From: Litorivicinus sp.
GTDB lineage: Bacteria; Pseudomonadota; Gammaproteobacteria; Pseudomonadales; Litorivicinaceae
Assembly (NCBI GenBank): GCA_009886945.1
Contig: QXYM01000011.1
Coordinates: 1-44,977 of the forward strand
Reading direction: 5' to 3'
DNA length: 44,977 nucleotides
Part shown: positions 29,238-38,622 of the stretch, one piece after another
How the letters are laid out: each line of letters opens with the position of its first letter
Position numbering within the stretch: the first letter of the stretch is position 1
The notes under the pieces: generated by a model
Database searches by the model: none
Seen by the model: the letters and a program-made list of their open reading frames with translations, nothing else
What the model was told of the DNA's origin: nothing
Program-made: the position numbers and the translations under genes

Positions 29238-31444
29238 TAGTCTCTCTCCGAAAACGGACGACCCACTGACAAAGTCACGGACTGCCGACCCCCTTCAGTT
29301 CGACCGAACGACAGATAGCCCGGCCCAACCGCGGTGTCCGCTCCGATAAACAGTGACCCGCCGGATAATGTGTTACCCCAACGAATTTCATCGCGATCTT
29401 GAAACACGTTACCTGCTTCTAATGAAAATCCGATGAACAACGGCTGATCAATGGGGAACACTGCGCGTTCATTTAATCGCTGATAGCCCATAAAGGATAA
29501 GAGACCCGCGTGACGCCCAGAAATTTCATTCGGACTGTAACCGGATAGACGAGTAAAGCCGCCCAAACTGTACCGCGGTGTGACATCTGTCACAGCAGTC
29601 TCGAACAGGTATCCAAAATATCCCTGACCAACCAGAGTTGTCCCTTTGTTGTGATAGAAGGGATACAAAAGATCCAAGGTCACCCCGTCGTACTGACGGG
29701 TCGCGCCCAGTTTGGCGTCATAAATCGAATACTCACCTAAGAGTCGAATTCCTTCCGTTGGAAAGCCGAACGAGTCCAAGGTATCAAACCCAGCACGGGC
29801 AAAATAACGGGAATCATCCACCTTGGTACTTAAGGAGTCAGTACCTAACAATTTGTTATTTTTCGTGTCTGCTTGACGGAAACCGATTCGAAACTCGCCA
29901 CGTGTGTCTAAGGAATAACCGGCATCAAATCCATACTCGCGAGTCTCGGTCGAGTAGGTTGAGGTCAATGTCCCTTCTTCATAAAGCGCACGATCTTCAC
30001 GGACAAAACCGATGATCGCTGAAGCGAACCAATCCGAGCCATAGTCGATCGGCTGATACAGCTCTGATGTCACGCGGGTCTTATCACCCAAGGTCAATTC
30101 CGTTCGCCACTCGCCACCTAAGGGATTGATGTTGGTTGCACGAATCACCCCATTGAGATTGTATGAAGCACGCCCATCCAAGCTATCCTCGAGCGTGAAG
30201 CCAAGATCCAAATAGTCAGGACCCCAATCTTTCTCCTTGGTTTCGAGCGACAAACCAACTTGGCCCTCTTTCTCCAGCACCGAGACTTCGACCTGGTCAA
30301 TGGTTTCCAATGCATAGATTTTTCCGAGATCAGATTTCAGTCGCTCATTATCGAGCGGCTGACCTGGCCGGACCGTTAAACGGTTTGCGATGGTTTTACT
30401 GGAAGTACGAGGTGCGTCGCTGATCACCTCTACAAATCCGAGTGTCGGTGGATCGGTGCGTTTCAGTCGCTGCTGATTCCAAGCGAGGTAGGATTCAGGA
30501 TCAATGGAAAATGGGGCAAACATATCAGGCATGGCTGACAATGACTTTCGTCCGATCGCCAACGCATCGTCAGCCTTGTTGAAATCAGCCGTCGCGATGC
30601 CCTCAGGAAAAATCTCGATCAGAAGATCACGCTCGGTCAGCGTTTCCAGTTGCGCTTCCGTATTTCGTCGAGTCAATAAATTCGTCAACTGATCAACGAC
30701 TGTGACAACAGAGGTTAATTCGTTGGTGGAGTACCGCAGTGATGAAGTATCGACCACAATGACCCTGTCGGCGCCCATATCACGTGCAACATCGACCGGA
30801 AGGTTATTCGCAACACCGCCGTCAACATAAAGACGATCATCGATTTCCACCGGCGAATACACCACAGGGACTGCCATCGATGCTCTCAACGCAGTCGCTA
30901 ACGATCCTCGATCCAAGACCACGGCATCGCCTGTCGCCAAGTCAGTCGCCATCGCCCGAAAAGGAATCTGGAGTTCATCGAAGTCAGACACCGTGGCGGT
31001 TTCCAGTGTCAGTTCATTCAGGGCAAGGGCGAGTTTTTGTCCGCGCAGCGCGGCAAGTGGTAAACGCACATCTCCAGGTGCCACACCCAAATCCAGACCT
31101 AAAAAGTTTCGCCCCTCAAAGCTCTTGTTCCGGAAGCTTCGTTCATTGCGATCGGTGACATCACGAAGGGTTGAGTCCCAGTCCACAGAGAAGAGCTTCT
31201 CGCGAACTTGATCAGCACTTAAGCCAGACGCATACAGAGCACCCACCACGGCACCCATGGATGTTCCGGCAATGTAATCGATTTGCACCTGGTTCGCTTC
31301 CAGTGCTTCAAGGACAGCGACATGCGCAAAACCACGTGCACCGCCACCAGATAAAACCAATCCAGTTTTCTCGCGCGCAGACGCAACTTCAGTAATACTG
31401 AGTGCGATCAGGACGACAACAACGACATGGAATGGTCTGAACAT
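29237..31444 (-). CDS. patatin-like phospholipase with POTRA and Omp85 barrel (type Vd autotransporter, PlpD-like)
   Basis: This 735-residue protein has a Sec signal peptide (residues 1-23, ending ASA). The patatin domain carries the oxyanion loop GLVLSGGGARGFAH, nucleophile Ser62 in GTSMG and Asp208 in DGGVANNLP, an intact Ser-Asp dyad. A POTRA-like region (about 340-415) and a C-terminal 16-strand Omp85 barrel follow. The order and length match PlpD of P. aeruginosa, which exports its lipase domain through its own barrel. The usual terminal aromatic is not last: SVGRPF is followed by four residues, SERD. It is divergent from the ligase cassette with 37 bp between starts, and no ribosome site is evident at the ATG. 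Confidence 0.93.
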   Translation of the reverse strand: MFRPFHVVVVVLIALSITEVASAREKTGLVLSGGGARGFAHVAVLEALEANQVQIDYIAGTSMGAVVGALYASGLSADQVREKLFSVDWDSTLRDVTDRNERSFRNKSFEGRNFLGLDLGVAPGDVRLPLAALRGQKLALALNELTLETATVSDFDELQIPFRAMATDLATGDAVVLDRGSLATALRASMAVPVVYSPVEIDDRLYVDGGVANNLPVDVARDMGADRVIVVDTSSLRYSTNELTSVVTVVDQLTNLLTRRNTEAQLETLTERDLLIEIFPEGIATADFNKADDALAIGRKSLSAMPDMFAPFSIDPESYLAWNQQRLKRTDPPTLGFVEVISDAPRTSSKTIANRLTVRPGQPLDNERLKSDLGKIYALETIDQVEVSVLEKEGQVGLSLETKEKDWGPDYLDLGFTLEDSLDGRASYNLNGVIRATNINPLGGEWRTELTLGDKTRVTSELYQPIDYGSDWFASAIIGFVREDRALYEEGTLTSTYSTETREYGFDAGYSLDTRGEFRIGFRQADTKNNKLLGTDSLSTKVDDSRYFARAGFDTLDSFGFPTEGIRLLGEYSIYDAKLGATRQYDGVTLDLLYPFYHNKGTTLVGQGYFGYLFETAVTDVTPRYSLGGFTRLSGYSPNEISGRHAGLLSFMGYQRLNERAVFPIDQPLFIGFSLEAGNVFQDRDEIRWGNTLSGGSLFIGADTAVGPGYLSFGRTEGGRQSVTLSVGRPFSERD

Positions 31445-31481
31445 GGGGCGTTTATTCGCTTCATCACGTAATTAAGACACC

Positions 31482-32504
31482 ATGGTATCGAAAAAAAGCC
31501 GTCACCGTGACCCTTTGGTGATCAGGACCCCTGAAGGACTGTATTGCCCAAAGGCACAAGCACATATCGATCCCTGGCGATCAGTCGATTGTGCATTAAT
31601 CACCCATGCGCATGCTGATCATGCGCGCGCGGGGTCGAAGGACTATCACTGTGCGCTTGGCGGCGAGGGGTTACTCAAGCAGCGACTCGGTGACCAACAG
31701 ATCACTCCCCATGCCTACGGCGACTCGTTCACACGTGGGGACGTTCAAATCAGCTTCCATCCCGCCGGCCATGTTCTTGGATCAGCGCAAATCCGTCTTG
31801 ATGATGGGGATTCGGTGTGGGTCATTACCGGTGACTACAAACGAGACCCTGATCCAACCTGCAAAGCCTTTGAGCCTGTGCCCTGTGACGTTTTAATCAC
31901 GGAGGCGACCTTTGCACTGCCCATCTATCGCTGGCCGTCCATGGATCAGACCATGGATCAATTATTCGCATGGTGGGATCATCATGTCCGCCATCAGCGT
32001 ACCCCGGTTCTTCTCTGCTACTCATTAGGCAAAGCCCAACGCATGATGGCGGAAATTCAGCGTCGCTCAGATCGCTCGGTGAAAGTCCATGGGGCAGTCG
32101 CCACCTTAAATCGTCTCTATGAGCAGCAAGGGATCGATCTTTGTCCCTGGGAGCGTGCAAGCGAAACCAATCGAGGCGTCTCAAGCGATCTCGTCATCGC
32201 CCCACCGCAGGTCGCGGGATCCTCGTTTTTAAAACGATTTCATCCGACAGAGCTGGCAATGGCTTCCGGTTGGATGCAAGTCCGTGGCGTTCGGCGGCGC
32301 GCATCAATTCATCAAGGGTTCGTGGTCAGCGATCATGCCGATTGGAATGGTCTCATCCAGACAGTTCAGGAGAGCCAAGCCACCCAGGTGTACGCAACAC
32401 ATGGCGAAACTCGAGTGTTAACACGGTATCTCAACGAGCACCTCGATATTGCTGCAGACCGTTTAGAAACCGCATTCGGAATTGAAGAAGGCGTCGATCA
32501 ATGA
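31482..32504 (+). CDS. ligase-associated DNA exonuclease (metallo-beta-lactamase/CPSF fold)
   Basis: This is the Exo component of the bacterial DNA-ligase-associated repair cassette. The metallo-beta-lactamase metal motif THAHADHA (His42, His44, Asp46, His47) is complete. GHVLGSAQIRL and ITGDYKRDPDPT supply the further His and Asp ligands, and VVSDHADWNGL carries the C-terminal His, as in beta-CASP-type nucleases. It has 340 residues. It is the first gene of a four-gene plus-strand operon, ending in an ATGA overlap with the ligase. Related Exo proteins are probable Mn-dependent DNA nucleases, so the activity here is inferred from family and context. No good ribosome site is visible at 31482. 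Confidence 0.9.
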   Translation: MVSKKSRHRDPLVIRTPEGLYCPKAQAHIDPWRSVDCALITHAHADHARAGSKDYHCALGGEGLLKQRLGDQQITPHAYGDSFTRGDVQISFHPAGHVLGSAQIRLDDGDSVWVITGDYKRDPDPTCKAFEPVPCDVLITEATFALPIYRWPSMDQTMDQLFAWWDHHVRHQRTPVLLCYSLGKAQRMMAEIQRRSDRSVKVHGAVATLNRLYEQQGIDLCPWERASETNRGVSSDLVIAPPQVAGSSFLKRFHPTELAMASGWMQVRGVRRRASIHQGFVVSDHADWNGLIQTVQESQATQVYATHGETRVLTRYLNEHLDIAADRLETAFGIEEGVDQ

Positions 32505-34084
32505 ATTTTGTCGGCTTGTTTCAAGCGCTAGATACCAGTCAGTCGATCAATGCAAAACGGGATGCGTTGATTGAATTTATTCGTCATGCCGATGTGCTTG
32601 AAAGCGCAATCGCAGTTCAAGCACTCACCGGTCGACTGGAAAAAAAACGACTCAAACCCAGTCTTTTAAAGTACACAGCCAACCAAGCATTTGTTGAGAC
32701 ACCGTGGCTATTTGAAGAGTGTTACGCAACCGTCGGTGATCTGTCAGAAACGCTCGCCATTTTGTTTGCCAATCCTCAGGCGAAACCCCAAACCAATGCT
32801 CCGATTCTCCAGCAATGGATTGAACACCAGACCACGCTCGCAGGCCTCAAACCAGAAGTTCTTGCCGATGCACTTCTCGCGCAACTTCAGGAGTTCTCCA
32901 AGGATGAGGCGTTTTTATTTCTCAAACTGTCATCCGGTGGCTTTCGGGTCGGAGTCAGCAAAGGCCTGGTCCACGAGGCAATTGCACGCGCTATCGACAT
33001 GGATCGGGCGGTCATTGAAGAACGATTGATGGGACCGTTCGTCGCCGATCGCAAATGGTTACAACGACTGCAAGAACCGGTGACACAAAACGAGCTGGAT
33101 GCCAGACCGCTGCCATTTTTGCTCGCCAATCCGATCACAGACGAGGAAATCGCCGCACTCAATCCACAAGACACGCTAGTTGAATACAAATGGGATGGCA
33201 TTCGGGCTCAATTGATTAAAACCGATCAAACCATCCGTCTGTGGTCTCGAGGTGATCAGGACATCACTGAGCAATTCCCTGACATCGTTGACAGTGCAAT
33301 CACCCTGCCGTCGCCCATGATCCTCGATGGCGAAATTCTCGCTGGAACTCCTGGCCAACTGCAGAGCTTCAATCAACTGCAGACCCGTTTGAACCGCAAA
33401 CGCATCACACAATCACTTCTGAACACACACCCTGCTTTTTTTAAAGCCTATGATCTTTTGCGCTTTCAGGGCGAAGACATGCGCGATCAGCCGCTGGCTG
33501 CACGCAAAGCGGTGCTGGAAACCATCACGATCCAGCAAAGTCCTGTACTGTGCCCACAACGCGTTGCGGAGATTGCCGCGATGAGAGAGGCAGCACGAGA
33601 CCTTGGTGCCGAAGGCGTCATGATTAAAGATCGACAGAGCACCTATGGAGCCGGACGGAAAGCTGGATATTGGTGGAAATGGAAACTGGACCCCATGACT
33701 GCCGATTGCGTCTTGATCTATGCGCAGGCGGGCCATGGACGTCGAGCAAACCTGCACAGCGATTACACACTCGCGTGCTGGAATGATCAGGATGAACTGG
33801 TCCCTGTTGCGAAGGCGTATTCGGGGTTGACGGATGTTGAGCTGAAAGCCATGGATCAATGGATCAGAAAACATACCATTCAGAAATTCGGGCCCGTACG
33901 GCAAGTCGAACCATTACAGGTCTTTGAAATTGGATTCGAGGGCATTGCCGCCTCCACCCGACATAAAAGTGGAATCGCGCTTCGGTTTCCACGGATTTTA
34001 CGCTGGCGGCAGGATGTGGGACCCAAGGACGCAGATGGATTGGCACATTTTCACGCACTGATGACGAATCACCATGCCCTTTGA
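32501..34084 (+). CDS. ATP-dependent DNA ligase (LigB/LIG of repair cassette)
   Basis: This ATP-dependent ligase has an N-terminal alpha-helical DNA-binding domain (about 1-210), a nucleotidyltransferase domain and an OB-fold. Motif I is EYKWDGIRAQL with adenylated Lys230. Motif Ia/III is seen in RLWSRGDQDITEQFPDIV and ILDGEILA, motif IV in EGVMIKDRQSTYGAGRKAGYWWKWK, and a late motif in ALRFPRILRWRQD. All catalytic residues appear intact in its 527 residues. It is distinct from the NAD+-dependent LigA that every bacterium needs, and is probably dedicated to repair. It overlaps the exonuclease by 4 nt and the helicase by 11 nt. Confidence 0.95.
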   Translation: MNFVGLFQALDTSQSINAKRDALIEFIRHADVLESAIAVQALTGRLEKKRLKPSLLKYTANQAFVETPWLFEECYATVGDLSETLAILFANPQAKPQTNAPILQQWIEHQTTLAGLKPEVLADALLAQLQEFSKDEAFLFLKLSSGGFRVGVSKGLVHEAIARAIDMDRAVIEERLMGPFVADRKWLQRLQEPVTQNELDARPLPFLLANPITDEEIAALNPQDTLVEYKWDGIRAQLIKTDQTIRLWSRGDQDITEQFPDIVDSAITLPSPMILDGEILAGTPGQLQSFNQLQTRLNRKRITQSLLNTHPAFFKAYDLLRFQGEDMRDQPLAARKAVLETITIQQSPVLCPQRVAEIAAMREAARDLGAEGVMIKDRQSTYGAGRKAGYWWKWKLDPMTADCVLIYAQAGHGRRANLHSDYTLACWNDQDELVPVAKAYSGLTDVELKAMDQWIRKHTIQKFGPVRQVEPLQVFEIGFEGIAASTRHKSGIALRFPRILRWRQDVGPKDADGLAHFHALMTNHHAL

Positions 34085-36506
34085 TCGTCTCCATGCTTAC
34101 TTTCGCAGCAAGGGATTTGAACCCTTTGCCTTTCAGCTACTGGCATGGGAACGAACAGCCAACGGAGTCCATCAGTTGATCCAATGCCCAACAGGGTCTG
34201 GAAAAACACTTGCCGCAACCGGCGCCATGATCGAAAAACTCCTGGCGAACCCTCAGGCAGAGGGAGTCCGACTTTTGTACGTCACGCCGCTCCGGGCGAT
34301 GACGAAAGATCTCGAACTGGCGCTGAAAGATCCATTGGTCGACAGTAAGGTTCGGGTACTTTCACGAAACGGAGATACATCAGCCAAAGATCGAGCGAGT
34401 CTGTTTCGACAACCTCCACAGATTTTGATGACAACCCCCGAGTCATTGTCGGTCATTTTATCGTCACCTAAATCTCAGGCGCTTTTTGCCTCCTTGGAAT
34501 CGGTCGTCGTCGATGAATGGCACGATCTCATGGCATCCAAACGCGGCGTTCAAATGAGCTTATGTTTGCAACGCCTCCGACGCTTCAGCGCTGATGTCAC
34601 CATCACTGGCGTCTCCGCCACCCTAAAAGACCCGAAAGCAGCCCTTGAGGTGCTCTTGCCGATGGGAGTCGACGGTGAACTGACTCAAGCCGATATCAAT
34701 CGCGTGGTCACTCTCAGTATTGCTGAATCTGGCGAAGATGCTCGACTGCCCTGGGCTGGGCATCTTGGATTAAGTCTCCTCAAACCGGTCAGTCAACACC
34801 TCGTGAAAGGCCAAACGACCCTACTATTTACCAACACGCGGAACCAAGCTGAGCAATGGTTTCAGGCGCTCAGCATTGTTCGCATGGATCTGTCCATCGC
34901 ATTGCATCACGGATCGCTCGCTTCAGAGTCCCGACAACTGGTCGAAGCACAGCTCAAAACCGGCGAAATTGATTGTGTAGTCGCCACCAGTGCGTTGGAT
35001 CTTGGTGTCGACTTCCAATCTGTCGAACGCATCATCCAGGTCGGCTCGCCCCGTTCGGTCAGTCGGCTCATCCAGCGCGCTGGCCGCGCAAGTCATCGAC
35101 CAGGAGCAGGCACGGATGTCTTGCTGGTACCAACCAACAGGCTGCATCTTAACGAATACGCCGCCCTTGCCGATGCCCTAGATCATCAGTCTTTAGAGCC
35201 GATTCGACCACCGGAACACTGTCTTGATGTGCTGATCCAGCATCTGGTCACCATGGCCTTACAAGCACCATGGCACCCCGACGCGATGTTCCCTGAGATT
35301 CAGGCATCCTGGGCTTATCGAGATCTCTCAGAGGACACCTTTAATCGATTACTCACAGTGCTTGTCAAAGGCTCTGAATCACTCAAAGAATATCCCGAAT
35401 ATCGGCGTCTTGAACAACGCGACGATGGCTATTTTTTATTGGTGTCCCAGCAAACAGCCCGACGCCATCGAATGAGTATCGGCACCATCGTTTCGCATGC
35501 CCATGTCCGCGTGAAAATGCGCCGCGGTGGTTACCTTGGAGAGGTGGAAGAGTCCTTTGCCGGTCGACTGCGGTCTGGTGATATTTTCCGCTTCTCAGGC
35601 AAACGGCTGGAAATGCTGCGATTGGCTGATGGTGAACTCATCGTCAAACCAGCCGGGCGCGGAAAAGTCAGCGAAATCCCGCGATGGACCGGTGGACGAT
35701 TACCGTTATCAGAAACCTTGGCCACCCGAGTCTCCGCTGATTTCCAACGACAACGCCCCTTATCTGAACGGATTCTGAATCGTCAGTGGTTGAAACAAGC
35801 GCTTGAAGAGACCTCAACTATCCAGTCGCACATCAGTCATTGCCCACGGCTTGAGGCCACAATGGCAGAGCAGTTTAAAACCCGAGATGGATTCCATCTG
35901 TGCTTTTATCCCTTCGCTGGTTGGTTGGTTCATCAAGCACTGGGACCACTCATTGCGGCACGAGTTGCCGAGAGGATCCCAGCGACGCTGACAGTCACTG
36001 TGAATGACTACGGTATTGAAGTGCTGAGTCCAGAATCTGAACCACTCGATCACTGCCAAGCCCATTGGTCCTCGATCGTCTCTCCTGAGCATCTCACAAA
36101 CGATCTCGAAAAAGCGCTGAACTTGTCAGAATTGGTTCGACGACAGTTCCGAGCCACCGCTCGCATCTCTGGTCTGATTTTCGAAGGCTATCCTGGCCGT
36201 CAAAAATCACTTCGTATGCTGCAATCCTCAGCAGGGCTATTGTATGACGTACTCCATCAATACGATCCCGAGCATGTGTTGCTCAATCAAGCCAAACAGG
36301 ATGTCCTTCGCGACGAATTTGATATTGATCGACTACATCAAACACTTCACGAGTTATCCCGAAAACCACTCTCGATCAAAGTCATCGCGCAACCCTCACC
36401 ACTTGCGCTTCCACTGGTGATTGACCGATTAAGCGCGCGCTTATCCACTGAAAGTGTTGCCGAACGGATGGCCCGTTTAACGAGGAACTTCCATGCAAAT
36501 CATTGA
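34074..36506 (+). CDS. ligase-associated DEXH-box helicase (Lhr-Core type)
   Basis: This is a superfamily 2 helicase of the Lhr-Core group, a 3'-to-5' ssDNA-dependent translocase in Pseudomonas relatives. Walker A is QCPTGSGKT (Lys44), motif II is DEWH (147-150), motif III is GVSATL, and motifs V/VI are ATSALDLGVDF and LIQRAGRASHRPG. A winged-helix and Lhr-specific beta domain follow (about 400-700; for example HVRVKMRRGGYLGEVEESFAGRLRSGD). It has 810 residues, without the long C-terminal extension of full-length Lhr. The start lies 11 nt inside the ligase gene and the 3' end overlaps the nuclease gene by 14 nt. Confidence 0.94.
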   Translation: MPFDRLHAYFRSKGFEPFAFQLLAWERTANGVHQLIQCPTGSGKTLAATGAMIEKLLANPQAEGVRLLYVTPLRAMTKDLELALKDPLVDSKVRVLSRNGDTSAKDRASLFRQPPQILMTTPESLSVILSSPKSQALFASLESVVVDEWHDLMASKRGVQMSLCLQRLRRFSADVTITGVSATLKDPKAALEVLLPMGVDGELTQADINRVVTLSIAESGEDARLPWAGHLGLSLLKPVSQHLVKGQTTLLFTNTRNQAEQWFQALSIVRMDLSIALHHGSLASESRQLVEAQLKTGEIDCVVATSALDLGVDFQSVERIIQVGSPRSVSRLIQRAGRASHRPGAGTDVLLVPTNRLHLNEYAALADALDHQSLEPIRPPEHCLDVLIQHLVTMALQAPWHPDAMFPEIQASWAYRDLSEDTFNRLLTVLVKGSESLKEYPEYRRLEQRDDGYFLLVSQQTARRHRMSIGTIVSHAHVRVKMRRGGYLGEVEESFAGRLRSGDIFRFSGKRLEMLRLADGELIVKPAGRGKVSEIPRWTGGRLPLSETLATRVSADFQRQRPLSERILNRQWLKQALEETSTIQSHISHCPRLEATMAEQFKTRDGFHLCFYPFAGWLVHQALGPLIAARVAERIPATLTVTVNDYGIEVLSPESEPLDHCQAHWSSIVSPEHLTNDLEKALNLSELVRRQFRATARISGLIFEGYPGRQKSLRMLQSSAGLLYDVLHQYDPEHVLLNQAKQDVLRDEFDIDRLHQTLHELSRKPLSIKVIAQPSPLALPLVIDRLSARLSTESVAERMARLTRNFHANH

Positions 36507-37134
36507 GTTTGGAGCACAGCGATTTTCAGCTCGCGCAGATCGGACGCTATGGCACCCAGACAGCAGCACCTTGTTGTTAAGCGATCTCCATCTGGGCAAA
36601 GGTGCACATTTTCGGCAATCCGGCATTCCTGTTCCCGATGGTGGTGAGACAGATGATCTCAACCGGTTGTCAAACGCCATCACCGAAACCAATGCAACCT
36701 CGGTATGGATTCTTGGCGATTTGTTTCATCACCCGCCATCCATCACTGACGCTCAAATGGATCGGTGGACAAATCAATTGAGCGGACTGAAGGTGCAATT
36801 TCATGTGATTCTTGGAAACCATGATCGCAACGCGCACCCGTTTGCGACCGCGCTTGGCTTTCACATCCATCCCGAACCAACACTCTGGCAGGGCATCGAG
36901 CTTGCGCATCATCCAGATCACGGATCCCAAGCACGGATTGCAGGACATGTGCATCCACAAATTGAATTCAAGACTGCGGCAGATCATTTAGTCTGCGCCT
37001 GCTTTGCGGTGACCGATCAACGGTTATTGTTGTTGCCTGCATTTACGGCGTTCTCGGGTGGACCTCGCTTTCAACCCAGAGAAGCCTCCTGTTATGCAAT
37101 CGTCGGCAATGAGGTATTGCCTCCCTATATTTAA
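36493..37134 (+). CDS. ligase-associated metallophosphoesterase / Mn nuclease (PdeM/MPE)
   Basis: This calcineurin-like metallophosphoesterase has 213 residues. The five metal motifs are all present: SDLHLGKGAHFR (Asp31, His33), GDLFHHP (Asp76), GNHDR (Asn109, His110), AHHPDH and GHVHPQ. Its homologue in the Pseudomonas putida cluster is a Mn-dependent single-strand DNA endonuclease. It is the fourth and last gene of the exo-lig-lhr-mpe operon, overlapping the helicase by 14 nt. An A-run follows the stop (37147-37154), but I see no clear terminator hairpin. Confidence 0.92.
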   Translation: MQIIEFGAQRFSARADRTLWHPDSSTLLLSDLHLGKGAHFRQSGIPVPDGGETDDLNRLSNAITETNATSVWILGDLFHHPPSITDAQMDRWTNQLSGLKVQFHVILGNHDRNAHPFATALGFHIHPEPTLWQGIELAHHPDHGSQARIAGHVHPQIEFKTAADHLVCACFAVTDQRLLLLPAFTAFSGGPRFQPREASCYAIVGNEVLPPYI

Positions 37135-37169
37135 CCCCCATGTCATAAAAAAAACCCAGGAGGTCGATC

Positions 37170-37628
37170 ATGCGTTGGTTAGTATTTCTTACCCTTGGTA
37201 TGTCATCGTTGAGTTGGAGTTTTGACAAAACACCCTCACCCGATTTTTCACCCAGTGACGTTGTTGAAATCGTCTTAGGAAGTATGGCGAAGAATGATTC
37301 TCCAACTCCCGATGCCGGCCTTCAACAAGCATTTGTTTTTGCAAGTCCTGCGAACAAACGATCGACAGGACCTTTTTGGCACTTTAAAGCAATCGTGAAA
37401 CAGCCGACCTATGAGCCATTAATTAATCACACCAGCAGAACGTTAGGCGAGCCTGAATATGCAGGGACGCACAGTGCCTCCATTCCACTGATCGTGATCA
37501 GCTCCAATGGAGAGGCAGCCGGTTTTCTCTGGTCATTATCCAAACAAACCAGTGGTGATCACGCAGACAGCTGGATGACCGATTCGGTGACTCGAATTCC
37601 GCTTGGTCCAAAATTGAACGCGCTTTGA
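37170..37628 (+). CDS. exported protein, DUF4864-like
   Basis: This 152-residue protein has a likely signal peptide (MRWLVFLTLGMSSLSWSF, cleaved near 16-18). The mature part reads as an NTF2-like fold of the DUF4864 type: a helix (SPSDVVEIVLGSMAKNDSPTPDAGLQQAFVFASPANKRSTGP), a hydrophobic core and strand pairs (ASIPLIVISSNGEAAGFLWSLSKQ). SDSWMTDSVTRIPLG-like ends occur in exported members. The assignment is by pattern only and the function is unknown. The ATG at 37170 has a perfect AGGAGG five bases upstream, so it is well translated. Its stop overlaps the next gene (TGATG). Confidence 0.7.
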   Translation: MRWLVFLTLGMSSLSWSFDKTPSPDFSPSDVVEIVLGSMAKNDSPTPDAGLQQAFVFASPANKRSTGPFWHFKAIVKQPTYEPLINHTSRTLGEPEYAGTHSASIPLIVISSNGEAAGFLWSLSKQTSGDHADSWMTDSVTRIPLGPKLNAL

Positions 37629-37915
37629 TGTACACCATCATCACTGAACCGGAAAATACCGCTCGTCATGCGCGCGAATATCAGGTGCTACTGTCTTGGT
37701 TTCAAAGACGCCAGCACGAGCTCGGAATCGATCAGATGACCGATGGTGATCCGATGGATCCGCATCATCCCTACAATCAAGCATTTGATGCACTGTGCAA
37801 GGAAGCCGAGCATTATTGGCGTCGTGAACGCAATTATTGGCCATCCCCCTTGCAACTTTCCCACGCCTTCTTTCAAATGGAAGACCCGATACGGCCGGAT
37901 AACCTCACAGCATGA
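37628..37915 (+). CDS. hypothetical 95-residue protein
   Basis: I do not recognise this protein. It is hydrophilic and mostly helical, with many aromatic and His residues: HAREYQVLLSWFQRRQHELG, then DPMDPHHPYNQAFDALCKEAEHYWRRERNYWPSPLQLSHAFFQMED. It has no signal peptide or membrane segment. The ATG at 37628 overlaps the previous stop (TGATG) and its own stop overlaps folM as ATGA, so it is a real, coupled gene between the exported protein and folM. The position in the folM-nadC transcript gives no safe hint of its role. Confidence 0.72.
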   Translation: MYTIITEPENTARHAREYQVLLSWFQRRQHELGIDQMTDGDPMDPHHPYNQAFDALCKEAEHYWRRERNYWPSPLQLSHAFFQMEDPIRPDNLTA

Positions 37916-38622
37916 CTGACCCGATATTAATCACAGGTGGCGCGACCCGCTTAGGTTTTGCGCTCGCGATGCATTATTTGAACAATGATCAACCAGTGGT
38001 GCTCACCTACCGCACAGAACGGCCCGAAGTCGGCCAGCTCACGGCGGCCGGCGCGGTCTGTATTCGCGCTGATTTTTCAACGGATGACGGGGTCTACCAG
38101 GCATCTGAACTGCTGAAAGAACGATGTCAACGGCTTCAATCGATCGTCCACAACGCATCCAGCTGGTTCGCAGATCCAGGTGGCCATCATGATCTCGAGA
38201 ATTTAGCCCTCATGATGCGGATTCATGTTGGTGCGCCGATGGTTTTCAGTGATGCCCTTCACCAGGCGCTGCTCCAAGCACACAACCCCTCGATTGTGAA
38301 TGTGTCAGATCATGTCGCGAATCGAGGGAGTGACAAACATATGGCGTATGCGGCGTCGAAGAGTGCGCTGCTGAATCTGACAAAAAGCCAAGCCAAAAAA
38401 TACGCGCCTGATATCCGTGTGAATGCGTTATGTCCCGCGCTATTGGAGTTCCGTGATGATGACGATGCGCTTTACCGTGAACGAGCGATTGCAAAGAGTG
38501 CACTAAAGCGGGTTCCTGGATTTGAAGTCGCAATTGAAGCGATTTGTTATCTGCAATCCAACCATTACACCACAGGCACCGTATTGCCTTTAGATGGTGG
38601 CCGGCCGTTGGGTATGCCCTGA
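37912..38622 (+). CDS. folM: dihydromonapterin reductase (FolM-type SDR)
   Basis: This SDR reduces dihydromonapterin, and weakly dihydrofolate, giving the pterin cofactor. The Rossmann loop is TGGATRLGFALAMHYL, with Arg in the FolM/PTR1-type TGxxxRxG pattern. LTYRTERP after the second strand suggests NADPH. HNASSWF replaces the usual NNAG (as in FolM), and the active site is YAASKSALLNLTKS. It has 236 residues. It overlaps the preceding gene by ATGA and nadC by TGATG. A general SDR function cannot be excluded, but the HNAS motif and size fit FolM well. Confidence 0.86.
   Translation: MTDPILITGGATRLGFALAMHYLNNDQPVVLTYRTERPEVGQLTAAGAVCIRADFSTDDGVYQASELLKERCQRLQSIVHNASSWFADPGGHHDLENLALMMRIHVGAPMVFSDALHQALLQAHNPSIVNVSDHVANRGSDKHMAYAASKSALLNLTKSQAKKYAPDIRVNALCPALLEFRDDDDALYRERAIAKSALKRVPGFEVAIEAICYLQSNHYTTGTVLPLDGGRPLGMP

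Noticed and set aside
29237-31444. Possible two separate genes (patatin and surface antigen).
   Set aside because: The frame is continuous over 735 codons and the length and domain order match PlpD-type proteins.
38544-38621. NadC with a 26-residue N-terminal extension.
   Set aside because: The extension is an out-of-frame reading of the folM 3' end; the TGATG overlap at 38622 marks the coupled start.
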